A DNA stretch of 64,000 nucleotides. It comes from Motacilla alba alba. Lineage: Eukaryota > Chordata > Aves > Passeriformes > Motacillidae. The stretch lies in the NCBI RefSeq assembly GCF_015832195.1, contig NC_052034.1, positions 3,311,501-3,375,500 on the forward strand, given 5' to 3'. A program made the position numbers and the translations under genes. Positions 1 through 13,300 of this stretch are shown one piece after another (the first letter of the stretch is position 1; each line of letters starts with the position of its first letter). Under the pieces are notes generated by a model. That model had not been told where the DNA came from and did no database searches. It was given only the letters and a program-made list of their open reading frames with translations.

Positions 1-917
1 GTTTTGTTTGGTTTCAGCTGCTTTGAACACAGAACACTTGAAAAAACACCAGATTAAGACACCTGCAGGTTTCCTTCATATTTAGCTACTATTTCTCAGT
101 AAATACTATGAAGTTGCCTGGTTCTGTTTCAGCACTACTGAGTGTTTGAAGTACCTGCCTCTGGTCCCTTAAGTGTAGATCCTTCAAAATCAGAAATTAT
201 TTTACAAAATAAGAAAAAGGAGAGTGAAATCTTGATATTACCAATGGTGTAAATCTCATTGGCTTCAATAAAAATGATTAATTACCAGTTTTATGTGAAG
301 AAATGTTGAGTTTCAAAGGCAGAGCTAAAGAACAAAAAGGTGGATTATGTGATACACAGAGTCTCCTGAAATTACAAGGATTAAAACTTCCGAGGAACAG
401 ATTTGAGGCAGCAAAATCTTCACCAAGCTTTAAGGATCCTAAAGGAATAGACTGTAAAAGTCTGCTCAGATCATGAGAAGACAAGAACTAAAACAGGTTA
501 GAAAAAGCCTTGAGAGTGATGTCCAAGGCAAAACATGATGGACTGATGTCTGAATGTGGTCTCCAGCAGGAGGGGGATCCAATCTTGGAAGTGCTCTGTG
601 TTGTTGCTAAATTTTTACTTAGTTTTATTATGCATAGGGGGAAATTTTGGGATGTAAGGAGAAATAGTTTCCAGGCAAAATTTGATTAAATAATTCTAAT
701 ACCCTTCTGCACAAGACACAGAACAATAAAACAATTACTAGACAATCATTCTTGAGTTCTTCAACAAATTCAGCCAATTTTAAGTTTGGTAATCAAACAG
801 GTGATTTAAACTCCAGTCAATTTTGGATTTAAAGTGAAAAGAAAAGGCTAATACATATTTTGTTGACTGTCAAGCCATGGAATGAGCTCACTAATTTCTT
901 TGTGCTGATATTAACAG
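1..917. other. ASPA intron 1 (3' part)
   Basis: AT-rich sequence ending in an acceptor AG at 916-917. I searched it for the conserved first exon (GGTHGNELTG region) and did not find it. No repeat or RNA gene is recognised. Confidence 0.7.
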
Positions 918-3900
918 CAGGCCAGTGGTGGAAGATATTCCATATGAAGTGAGGAGGGCTCAGGAAATCAATCATATATTTGGTCCCAAAGGTAGTGATG
1001 ATGCCTATGACCTTATTTTTGACCTTCACAACACCACTTCTAACATGGGTGGTACCATTATTCTTGAAAACTCCAGGGATGACTTTACAATTCAAATGGT
1101 TCATTATATCAAGGTAAAACTAATTTAAATGAACTATTAAAATACATTATTAGTTGTAATGTTGTATTACTATATATTATTTTGTAGTTTCTTTAAATAT
1201 ACTATTTTTTCTTCTGCAAAACTGTTTAAAATATTTCATTACTCATAGGATGAATTTTTTTTAATCAGAGGCAACTATTAATTTGATTATAATATCAGGT
1301 AATTCAGATTTAAACTCATCATATCTTCATGTATTAAAATGAGCATTATTAAGACTAATGGGCAAAGAGGAATACTCAGAATGACATCTATGAAAATTAA
1401 TGCAGTTTAATCTGCTTTCACACTGATCTGTCAGGAACTTGGATGAATTTGGGTTACACATGCTAAATAGTTAAACCTTAATTTCATTAAATAAAGAGAT
1501 GTAACAAATAATGGAAGTAGGTACTGACAATGTTCCCTTATCAGTGATGTGTCTTTAGAAGCTGTTGGATTCTGCTGTTGCTGAAGCTGATAAGTTTTGG
1601 TAGAGTGAGGTTTGCAGAAGTGTTGCTTTAAGCATAATTTGCTTGAATTCTGGTGGCCTGGACAGTGACTGATGGAATCTAGGCTGGGCCAATGGTGTGG
1701 GATTCTAATTTTATTTTTTCCCCTTAGAAACAATGTCATTTCAAGCACTTTTTTTTTTCTTGTCACATGCATTCTTTTTAAATGCTTATAAAAAATATAT
1801 GAAGATCTAAAAAGCTTTTGACTAAAATTATATGAAGAGTAATGGTGGGCAGTCATCAAGAATGAAGCCTCAAGTAGCAAAAATGCCAACAAAGATTAAA
1901 ACGAGGCTTAATTCACAATCTGTGTCCCCAGAAGAGAACTGAAGTCTAACCCCAAATAAAATAGTTGAAATCTGCTTTATGGATTTCAGTTCTCCCTTTT
2001 AGAACCGTGCTGAGGAGATTTTTTTTTCTCTGCTGGCAGTTCCAGAGTAGAGCTGTGCTCAGTTCTGGTTCAGCAGAGCTGCCTGGCATCAATTAATGGG
2101 ACAGACACCAACAAACACAGCTTTGTGCATTTTCTAAAGATGTCCTACTTCCTCGAGGGCCCTGAAATAAAGGCAACATATTGAAGACATTGTGTAAATC
2201 ACTTCTGCATCAGTAATCTTTTGTGGCACAACATTTGAAACCCTTTTGCATGACAAAGGTGTTTTTAAACCATCTCCACAGAACGCTTTGGCTCCAGAAC
2301 CTTGTCCTGCTCTGCTGATTGAACATCCCAGCCTGAAATATGCAACAACTCGCTCTGTGGCAAAACATCCTGTTGGTAAATATCAAACCTAAAGGCTCTC
2401 CCAACCCAGCAGCAATGATTTGGAAATATGGCTGTTTTCAGGTGTGTTCACTGCCTTATGAGCACCAGGAGCTGCTCGTTTGACAATATTTCCCCAAATG
2501 AATGGATGTGATTATCCATTCTTCTGAAGAGCTCTGATTTACACAATCATTACATAACACAGAAATCCTTAAACTCAATTAACCCACCTTTTGCAGAAAA
2601 TATTTATAATATATGACAAGGACTTGCTTGCCTTAAAAACCCACATAGTTCTGTGCCTTACAATCCCTCTTAAACATTAAAAGACCCAGCAGCCATTTAT
2701 TTTTGCTCTGCATGTGCTGTGTGATGGTGACATGAGGTGACATTAATGACCTCCCTCATCTCCAAACAGGTGTCGAGGTGGGGCCCCAGCCACAAGGTGT
2801 TGCTAGAGCTGATGTTTTGGACAAAATGAGGAAGATTGTCAAACACGGCCTTGATTTTGTGCAACTTTTTAATGAAGGTAAGGAGAGGTTACAGCATCCT
2901 CTGTCACGTCAGTGGACTATTCTAGGAGAATATTTTTAGACAATGGGTTGGGCTGTGACACTTTACAGTTAAACAGATAAAAGGTGGGGGGAGAATTAAG
3001 AAATTAAAGTCAGGCCTGTGCACTACCTAAAATACACTCTGACAAAATAAGTGTTTTTAATTATTTCAGAGTATATTTTGTCAGTGGGTTGGGTTTGGTT
3101 TTTTTTTGAAATAGAAAGAAAATTATACAGTTATGCATGTCAGAATTTCTATTATTGTGCTGGAATAGTAAAGATTAAATACCACTGATATCACTCTGTG
3201 CTGTGCAACACTAGTAAACAGACCTTTCATTGATTTCCCCATCTACAAAATAGGTCTTTTTATGTGAAAAGTAACATTTCAGTAGAAAATTTAGACTTGA
3301 ACTTCATGTGCCCAATACATGACTGAATCATCTTTCTACAACTTGGCTTTGAGGGGACAACCTGATGATTTGAGCCATTCTGCAGAGAATAAATAATGCA
3401 ATGTTCTTTTTAACAGGCAGTTTTTCATCTTGACATTAAATTTCATTTATTCTTTCTAGGCAAGGAATTTCCACCATGCACAATCGAGGTTTTTAAAATA
3501 ATGGAGAAAGTAGATTATCCCAGGAATAAGAATGGTGAAATTATTGCAATAATTCATCCTAAACTACAGGTAAATTCTAGAGTAGTTTCCTTTTGTGATG
3601 TTTTCTACTTATTCTTGTGTTGCTTCTGCTACATTGTTGTATATTTTAGTAATAAATATTTAAAATGCCAATATTGCCAAAGGATTTTATTGAATATTTT
3701 AGACCTCCCTTAGGGTTAAGTTCTCTCACTAAGGTCATACATTCATTATTTCAGGAACTGTCTTGGGAATCACTGAATCTAATATCACTACAAAGAAAAA
3801 GCCAATAGGATGGCTTATATTTTAAAATATAAACCTAATTTTTAATTCTAAAATGAGTGTCTGTTTTCAATTTTCAATCAATTGTGAGCATCTGCAGTTT

Positions 3901-4311
3901 CCTTCTAGTTCACTTTACCAGTGAATTCTGAAAATGAGGGCCACACACACAAAATGATGTACTAAGATGAAACAGAATTCTTTTAAAAGCTTTTGCCATA
4001 AACTGCAGAAATTTGCATAATTAGCATTAACTCAAGAATCACATAAAATATACAAAAACCTGAAAGTAAATATATTCTATTTATTTTCTTTCCCTAAGGA
4101 TCAAGACTGGCAGCCACTGAAGAATGGTGATCCTCAATTTTTGACTCTTGATGGAGAAGTAATTCCATACCAGGGGAACTGTACAGTCTATCCAACATTT
4201 ATTAATGAAGCTGCATATTATGAAAAGAAACAAGCTTTTGTAAAAACAGAGAAAATCAAACTCACTGCAAAACACCTCAGGTTGTCAGTCTCAGAGCAGA
4301 GCACTTCTTAA
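918..4311 (+). CDS. ASPA: Aspartoacylase, coding exons 2-6 (5' partial)
   Basis: ASPA is a zinc enzyme that hydrolyses N-acetylaspartate to acetate and aspartate in the cytosol. Five exons are visible: 918-1113, 2282-2375, 2770-2877, 3460-3569 and 4099-4311 (stop TAA at 4309). The first four are 196, 94, 108 and 110 bp, the same as the human exons, all with AG/GT borders and consistent phases. Exon 2 encodes the [11 protein letters not shown] segment with the zinc-ligand His. Exon 3 encodes the substrate-binding Arg in ATTRS. Exon 4 encodes the catalytic Glu in VEVGPQPQG. The last exon has the conserved NEAAYYEKK segment. The first exon, with the other zinc ligands, is not in positions 1-917, so the gene starts left of the window. 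The tail after AKHLR differs from the mammalian CCLH-type end. Identification is secure. Confidence 0.96.
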
Positions 4312-4381
4312 GAGCTTTTTTCATATTAAAAGTGGGTTTCCTTGTGAAGTCCAGGGTCATTCAGTAGGAACTTGTGGGATA

Positions 4382-4387
4382 AATAAA
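4382..4387 (+). other. Candidate ASPA poly(A) signal
   Basis: An AATAAA hexamer lies about 70 bp after the ASPA stop codon on the sense strand. A second run of overlapping AATAAA motifs is at about 5278-5295. Which one is used cannot be told from sequence. Confidence 0.4.
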
Positions 4388-7315
4388 CGCAGAATCTAAT
4401 TTTAAACTGTAATTTAATTAACCTCGCTGAGCACTTTGAGATCCATTGTCATAATGCTGATTATGACTCTGTTTATTGTTCTAATAGACTCCTATAGATG
4501 CAAAGAATTTATAAATATTTTTGTGAAGTTTTTATGAAGAAGCTCATCCACAGTACTACATTATATACAAAATTTACAGCTTTTCTACTTCATTACCCCA
4601 AACCTCAATAACCAACACTTTTTACAATGGCTTAATCCTTTAAATTAATTCCTCAGGTAAACACAAAAATGTGAGACAAGGAGAAGCTGGGCAGAGAGAC
4701 ACAGAGGGAGGGTGTCTGTAATAAATGATATTATCTGCATATGTGACTGACCCCCGCTGTGCTGAAGTGGAAGCCTTGGGGTTTATTTGGTTTTTATACT
4801 TACAAACATAAAAACGAGCTAAAAACAGGATTTCAGAGAAATATACTCTAAAAAGCTTTACATTTCATTTTAGTGTATTTCACATTAATTCAAGCTGCTT
4901 CTGATTTCAGGCAAGATTCAGGCAGTTATTCTGGTTTTGATGAAGGGCAGTGCATAAACCATACCTGAGTATTCCAGAATGGAAATTAAGAATTCCATAT
5001 GGGGTGAGTTGTTCTGTATCTGTAGAGACAAAGCCTGTCATAACATCTTAAAAAGATAAAAAAAGGAGGGGTTAATTAATTTTCTAAAGTTGTTTTTCAC
5101 ATATTTGACAAGTAGGTGATAAACATTAAGAATTCTGCATGAGGACACATTAATTATTTACTGAAAGATTAATTGTCCAGATAACTCCTGTGTTCTACCT
5201 TTAAAAAGTGATGTCATCCTCATTTTCTATGAAATTTAAAGTATTTTTTTCCTTGCCTTTGTGTAACTCCTATAGCAATAAAATAAAATAAAAAAAAAAG
5301 GACAGAATGTTGATTGAATGACAAGTTTTATTTCCTTAATTTAAATAAACATGGTATAAAAAGCACAGAATTACCTGCTCTAGTCATTATTTGGAGTGTC
5401 TGGAGACAGCACGTGGTTGGTGTGAGGTGGCCAAGCTCTGTGGCCACACAAGGAGGGATTTCCTCAGTGAGAGCTTTTAGAAGCAGCCCCCAGCTGGCTC
5501 CTGAGTTCACCCACAGGTTTTGTACCTGGGCAGGGGCACAGCACATTCTTGTAGGTTTTTTTGTGGTTTTTGTAGGGTTTTTTTGTTTCTTGTAGGGTTT
5601 TTTGTGCTTTTTTCACAGCCCGGAGCAGCCTCAGCACGGCGCAGAGGCCTCGTTGTGTTTCCAGTGGCCTCACGGCCCAGCCTGGTTCCTGAGTGTGTGT
5701 GAAGAGGTATTTTTTTTCCCTTGATACAAAAACTGGCACAGAAAGGATCCAAGCAGAGCTGAGCAGTCCTGAGGCAGCATCCTTCCTTGGCAGCTTTGGT
5801 GCAAAATCAACAATCAAAGATTCCGAGACCGCAGGAACTTTTCTGCTCATCCTCACATCTCCTACTGAGAAAGCCAAACAGTGCTGGGGTGTGACGTGCT
5901 CTGTGGGTACACAAATGTCCTTCCCCTCCAATTCCTGTGCCCAGAACACAGCCCGAGGTTCCTGTGGATCCCATCCATCCATGCAGGCCGTGGCTGGAAT
6001 CCCAGGGCACGGTGTCTGTCGGGGGCAGGCCGGGCAGCAGGACCCACGCTCACCATCCCTGTAAATATTTTGTATTTTCCTTCCCACTGCAGGCTTCCCT
6101 CACGCTCTCTTCTGTCTTAAGAAAGTCTTTTGGATCATTTTGCCCACAGCTGCAAAATCCAATGCAATTCTTATTATCATTCAAACACAGAACTGAGCTC
6201 CCCTGAGTCTCACCTAAAATAGCACCTTTAAAACAGGCACCACATGAATAATCCTGATGAAAAGCCATGACACTGGAGACACATGTTAATTGAAATTTAA
6301 AAGTACACAGAACAAATGTTTCTCCTTTATATATACACACATAAAATAGAAAACTAAAAATATAATTCATAGGACTTGGTCATCACAGGTAATAAAATAA
6401 GAGCTACAGAAATGCATTACTGAGTTCTCTGAATAAAAAAAAAAGTCTGGAATTGCATTGCATTGAACTAATTTTGTTCACCGGGGGAAGAAATTGACTT
6501 CTGATTTTTCTGAAGTGGTTAAATGCAAAAATTAATTCAGAAGAACTTCCAGTGTTGTAACTCTTTATGTAGGAAGATGCAACAGCATGGAAAAGCCAAG
6601 GAGGAAAAGTAATGTTGTGACCGGAGCAAAAAATCCTCCACCAGGAATTCTATTTCTGCCCTGTTATTTCATGGGGAGGCACAGACACACAGCAATAAAT
6701 AAACAGCAATAAACTCCAATTACACCCTGGGGACAGCACAGAGGAAAACAGATCAGGCAAAGCCACTGGGATCTGATTTTCCAACTCATGGGACCAAGCC
6801 CCCAGTAACACTGACAGTCAATGCAAAAGCTGCAAATGTACCCAGAACCTTGTGACTTCAAAATGACATACTTCATTTAGTCATCTTCAGAACTGAAATG
6901 CTTTGCTTTTCTCCACAACAAGAACTTTTTTGTTTCAGTGTACAAAATGAGTTTCTCATGAGTTAGGGATTCCAAAAACCAGCAGACTGGGATCGCAATG
7001 ACCTTAATTTTCCACAAAAGGAAGAAATATCTCACATTTGACCTTTTTTATCCAGTTAAACATCTCGAGCCAAGTTTGAGGAGCATCAGGCAAACTTGGA
7101 CAGCAACAGTTTGAGAGGCTCAGAACTTGCCCAGTGAAAGAATCCCATTTATTTCAGCTCAGCTGCTCTGAATAAATGGGTGCAAACCATCAGACTGTGT
7201 CACTGAAAGTTTGTGTTCCAGCTGGCTACAGCTGTCCAGAACAGCCACAAAGCTTTCAGCATCCACTGCTGATGCTTTTAACCTTCAGAAGAGCCACACG
7301 TCAAGCACAGCACAA
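4388..7315. other. ASPA-TRPV3 tail-to-tail intergenic region
   Basis: The two genes converge here, so this interval must contain the 3' UTRs of both. It is AT-rich except for a GC-richer stretch at about 5390-6210, where open frames occur on both strands without any recognisable protein. An AATAAA on the minus strand at 7148-7153 is a plausible TRPV3 poly(A) signal, about 165 bp past its stop. No other gene is supported. Confidence 0.55.
5548..5612. repeat. Imperfect T-rich tandem repeat
   Basis: Repeats of a unit resembling TTGTAGGGTTTTTTTGT. It creates lysine-rich spurious reading frames on the minus strand. Confidence 0.6.
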
Positions 7316-10300
7316 CTAAACAGAGGTTTCAGGCAAATCATCCATTTCTTCAAACGTATTCAGGGTGTTTTTGCTATTAGTTCTTGAATTATCTTGAATT
7401 TTGCTTGGATCTGCAAAAAAATGCATTGTAAACAAAACAGGATATGGTAGAAACTGTATAGGCAAGATCAGAGTTTTGCATCTATTTTTTTTTGTTAAAA
7501 ACATGTATTTATTTCAACGGCAAGCTCTCAGTTTGCTACCATATCTTCTACAGAAATTTTTCACCCCAGAGGGAGAAAAATTTCTCCATTTCTCAAGGAC
7601 ACTCCTGCCCTGGCAGCACATGGATGTCTTGGATTTCCTGGCCAACATTTGTGTCATCCAATATATATGTTACAAAACTTGTTTGTTACCAACCCTCTCT
7701 CCAAGTAATTTAACACCCCTGCCATATTAACTATTAGTTTCTCTAGCAATAGTGTGTGGTTTAATATAAGAGTTTATGTTTTTAAACATATAAAACTGTA
7801 TCCAAAAGCATTTTTTAAGAAAAGATTCTGCAAATAGGCTGCCATAAAATTCCACAATACCTGTTGGCCCTGGATCTTCATTAATAAATGAAACATGGGT
7901 TTTCCACTCGGTCCATTTCACTTCATTAATCCTGTTTACATTGTACATAAATTGTGTTATCGTCATGAATTATCCCCCAGCTACATCCCTGACCTTCCCC
8001 CTTCATTCCTTCCCGGGATTGCCACATTTGACCACCTGTGCTTTGCTGGCACTAAAGCCTGAATGTCTTTTGCACTATATGAAGATGAGAATAATACCAA
8101 GACTACTTCATAATTTCACACATTGTTAGTACAGCCTTGAAATATTTAAGTATTTTTCATTAAACAGCACAGTTCTTTAATATGGTAATCATCAATTACC
8201 AATCAACTTAACTGTGATTGCTTTTAAGCTGACATTCAAATGAAATTATCATAAAGTGACATTTACTGCAAACAGATTTGATGCTTCTACAGTCAAAACA
8301 TATGAAGATGAAAATCTTTTCTCACCAAAAGATTGCCTACATAAAGATTTATATATTTTCCCTATTTAAACAACTGGTTACAACTGAAAAAAAAAAAACC
8401 AAACCCAAATTATATTTTTGTGCATAATTTGTAGAGATAATAGAAATATTTTAAAGAGGGTTTTGAGGAGAAATAACCTTGAAGCAGCATAAAGAGAGCA
8501 GAATTGATAGAACACCATTCCAGCTTTGCTTTACCTTAAACACACCCTGGTGTCATTTTCAGCCACTTTACACCGTTCTCCCAGCTGGAATTTTTTCCTC
8601 AGGCATTTTGGTAAGAATTTTTCAAATTCCAAAATAGTCCTGGCTCTCTATTGGCAGCAAATAGTGAAATGAGAATGGTTAGCCATGGTCTGATTTCACA
8701 GCAGGCAGTTTGTAACAGGTCAAGACTCCACCCACAGCCAACAGCAAAACCAGCAAATCACTGGCAATTTGTGCAAATAGGGGTTCAGATTCCTGGAAAA
8801 ATAGTGAAATACATCATCCTGTGACATATCCAGGGCAAGGAAAGTCATGACAGGTTGGAAATCCAAGCCATGGTATCACCTTTAGGATGGTTAATTCCAA
8901 AGTTCCTTCAATTCTCTAATGCTGGGATTATTTATTTCTATTATTCACACACAAAACCAAATGAGGATTATCTCTGACACTTAACTCGCTGTGTCAGCAT
9001 GAGGGTTTTAGCCCAGACACCTCCCAAACAAACCTGGAGTTTCCAGATGTGCTCACTCTCCTTAGAAATATCCTCCACAGTTTCTCCCATTAAGGCAATC
9101 AGCATGTTTAAGAGAAGAACAAAAGTCAGCACAACGAAAGTTATGAGGAGCAGGAGGAACAGGACAGGGTACTTGGAGTTCTGCTGGATCTCCAGGTCAC
9201 CCAGCCCCAGGGTGAGCTTGAACAGATCCATCAGGACAGGCCCCAGGCTGCTGTTGGAGTGGCATTCCCCACCCTCCTGGCACGTCTCAATCAGGGCAGC
9301 CAGAGCTGAGAAGGAAGCAGAGGGAAGTTTCAGTCACAGTCATTGTTTAGGAATACAGGCACTTCATCCCAAAGAATTCAAACTGTTCAAGAGAGCCAGA
9401 GCTGCCCGGCCACACAGAGCAGCCAGGTGACAGCTCCAGGAGGCACAAGGAGCCCACACCCAAATGGGATTCCAGGGATCTGAGACCAAGGCAAATCTGT
9501 CCACACCTAAACTTAACATCCAGAAGAAACCCCAACATGAGCTCTCATGCAAACAGGGTTCTTATAATAATGCTAAGATTGTTCCTCCCACAGAGCCTCA
9601 GTGCTTTTCTCCAGTAATATTTACCTACACCAAAGCCCAGCAGGAACACGATGTACACAACCAAAAACTTGATCACATCTTGCAGGATGACCTGCAAATG
9701 GAACGAAACAGTTGACAGGAATTAAAATTCAGAACCAGCTTTGTGCTTTTGAATTCTGCAGGGATACAGGTGAGGCACACACTAAAGCATCAGACTGCTC
9801 TCCTTGAGCAAACAAACTCAAAGGTCTGATTTTTTTATCTCAAGCCTGCTGTGTTCTCTGAGAGTGACTAATTCTGTACAATACAGACATTACAGATTAT
9901 GATGCAATTAAATTGCAGAACTACATTAGCTGGAAAAACACAAGCTACTCATATATTTAATGTAATAAAAATGTCAATATTAAGGTGCAAAACTAGTTCC
10001 TGCTGTTGAAGAAGAACAAATATTGTGTTCTGCTGAAATAATGCATAAAAACTGGAAATAAGGCATTTCAAAATGAACTATAAAATACATATAAGTGCTA
10101 AATATCCTTGATTTGTAGAACAATGGAGTATCATCAGGCAGGTAGAAGAAAAGAGAAACTTGCCTTTTGAATCATCACACTGTAAATGCCCATGGACTGG
10201 AAACCTCTGGTGAAATAGAGCATATTGGCCCAGCCAAGGGCCATTGCCAAAACAAGACACACCAGGTGTTCTTTGTAGGAAAACAAGTACAAAAAGACAG

Positions 10301-13300
10301 AGAAGATCACAAGCAAAGCTTGTATAAAACTGTTAAAAAACAAACATATACGTAAAAGAGAAATTACTAGCACAAAACCAACAACAGAATGGCAAAATAT
10401 GAAAACAAGATTTCTTTGCTCTTTAGGCTTAATTTGTAATTTCATGCTGCTTTTTTATCCTCCCCATGAAATTGGCATTGTAGTTTAATGATAAAATAGG
10501 TCAGTGCAAGCAGTATATTAACATAGAAGGATTATATTTATTAAACTTAATTTAGGTAAACTGTTCTCCCCAAAACAGCTCCTCAATGCAGATTTTGCTG
10601 ACAGAGACCTTTAAGAGTCCTTACAATATCTCAGAAGCCATTTAATTGCAGCTTTAGCCTAATGAATTGATAGAATCATTACAGATTTTCCACAAACAGG
10701 GAAGACACTGGCAGGTGGGAACAATCCACTCCATGCACATCAACCCTGGCATTGTCACTGACAGTGGAACCCAGAGTTTGTGTTACAGAAAGCTGCAGGC
10801 AAACCTACATCCATCCCTCTAAAACTGATAATTTTGAGGGGAAAAAGTGAATATCTGCTACAGGAGCACGTTCTCTGTGACCATGAGATAGAGAATTTTA
10901 TATATAGTAGAAAAAAAAAAATATACACATCAGACTTACAATGCAAAGTGGAACCAGGCATCGGAGAGAATGGACTGCAGGTCTGAGGGCCTGAGCAGGA
11001 AGATGGCCACACTCTGTGCAGGCAGAAACAGAAAATGCAGGCATGGTGAAGAGAAAACAGACCTCAACATCTGTTTTTCAAAATAATTTATCTGGTGTTG
11101 TGAACTAATCCATTTCCTGATAAGATGTGGTAACTTCTTGAATTAATTTTTTTATAGGGCTGTAAATTCAGAGGTTAAAATTCTGCCATCTCTGGCACAA
11201 TTTAAGTTACTGTTTTTAATTACTTACAGTACATGGCAAAGTTATAATTTTTTTTTCATTACAACTTGCAATTATTTTGTCCCTTAAGCCAATAATTTGA
11301 CAATACTGATATTATACAAATATCACATCTCTGCATTGTCAATTCAAAAAGCAAATATCCTTATATTTGTTTCACAGCTTTACTCAAATATATAACCAGG
11401 GTTATTCTGAATAAGTGATTGTGCCAAAGATTTGAAAATTACACATATCAAAGACACTCCATGTGTATTACCAATATCAGCAGCAGCATATTCATAGATT
11501 TAGAGAAGTTCTTTACAAATCAGGTGTATATTTGTTTCTAAAAAAAAAAATCTTACCTCTTTTATGGCTAAAAATATTGCTCCTAACATAACCATCACCT
11601 GCCCTGACAACTGCAGCCACCCCACTCCTCGGGTCAGAGCCAGTGGATAAGGAGGAGCCTGCAGAACAAATCCAGAAGGAAAATCTCAGTTCCATCCCTG
11701 AAGGGTGAAAGGCAAAGCAACAGAAACCCTCCCACCTGTCACTCTCTGGGTTCTCAATTTCTTCCCTTCCAGGGAAAATTTTCTTGATGTATTTACACAA
11801 TCAACCCCCTACGAGTGATCTTTGAAATATCAGAAGTTTCTTTCTTAAAGGAAAACCAAAATACCTTCTTCCCACCTGCAGAAATTTCACAGTCTTTGTA
11901 TCATTTATTTGTATTTTAGGTCGCTTCCACAAAATTCAAATCTGATGCTCCCACACTGATGTGGGGACGTGGTCCCTCTATACCCAGATATTCCAATATC
12001 TGGCCTTGTTTTAGCATTTTAAACACAATTCAGGCACTACTGTTGCCTTGGAAGTCAGTAAAATTTGGTGAGGTTCAGCTGCTGTACTCACTTCGTTTTC
12101 ATTCGGCCTGTGGTAGGAAACCAAAGTTAGTGTTACATTGTACAGGAAATAAAAGCAGCAGGACATGAAGAACATGTGCCTGGCAAACTTCTTCCATTTC
12201 ATCCTCAGCAGTGAGTTCAGAGGCTCCAAAGTCAGCATTTCGTGACGATTCTGAGGAGGAAATATTTACATTTTTTATTTATTTACTTTTTACCTCGCTG
12301 CCTGTAAGGAAACTGAATTTTAGGGGTGAATTTTGTGAATTTCATTCCATGCTATCCTTGCTGCTCTAGAAACACCTCTGTGCTCAGGGATGTGCCAGAC
12401 CACCCTGGGCTGGAAAAGACACTCCCAAAATTACTAACCTGTGTTGCAGGAGCTGAATACATCTTTGCTTACAGCTGACATTATGCAGCAGCATAAAATT
12501 TATCTTGCTCCTGATGACTGAGAACCAAAAATTACTGCTCACAAGTAACTCAGTTGTTTGCAAGGCTGACAATTCTAATATAGGGATACTGCTAGAAAAA
12601 AAAAGTCTATTTTTATACCTATTTTAATAATCTATTATTAGATTCATAACATATTTATTTAATAATTTATTGTTTTCTTATTATAATAATATATTTTGCT
12701 ATATTTTAATAATATAAATTAATATTTTATATTTTAAAAGGCACCTTACCCCAATATTTGTATTATAGACAATGATTTCCAGCACTGAGTTGTCAGCAGT
12801 GGTGTCCAGCTCTGTCAGGTCATACAGAGAAGACTGAACAGGACCATAAGCCCAGTCTGTGAATTTTCTTGACAGGCTCCTGTTTGGCTTCTCTCTGATC
12901 TCTCTGCTCAGGATGTACTTCAGAATCTAAAACATGAACAGATGATTTGTCAGCAGCTGTGCTGTTCAGGGAAAGGAGAAACACACGAATGCACTTGCCC
13001 AAACTCCCACCTTTTATCTGCAACATTTTGTACAGCTGTTCACTTTAATGTATTTGTAATTTTGTTATTCAGTGAGGGGTGCTGGAGGTGAAAAACCTCT
13101 AAGAAATAAGTTCAGTGTTTTTAATGCCTTCAGATTTTCTGTCAGAGATATTTTTCTAAAGGATGAAAGCACAATTTTCCACGTGTTCATTTATGCCTAC
13201 CTTGAACTTAATTACTTTCTACATCATCCCAGTGCCAATTCTTTACACTGCAGTTCATTTATGCAAACCAAACTCTACAGCAGTACAACAGAGCAGTTCT

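Noticed and set aside
1431..1892. 153-codon minus-strand frame
   Set aside because: Lies in an ASPA intron, is antisense, and shows no recognisable motif.
5464..6087. 207-codon minus-strand frame between ASPA and TRPV3
   Set aside because: No family motif. Its C-terminal lysine-rich part is produced by the T-rich repeat at 5548-5612, and other frames over the same bases are equally open.
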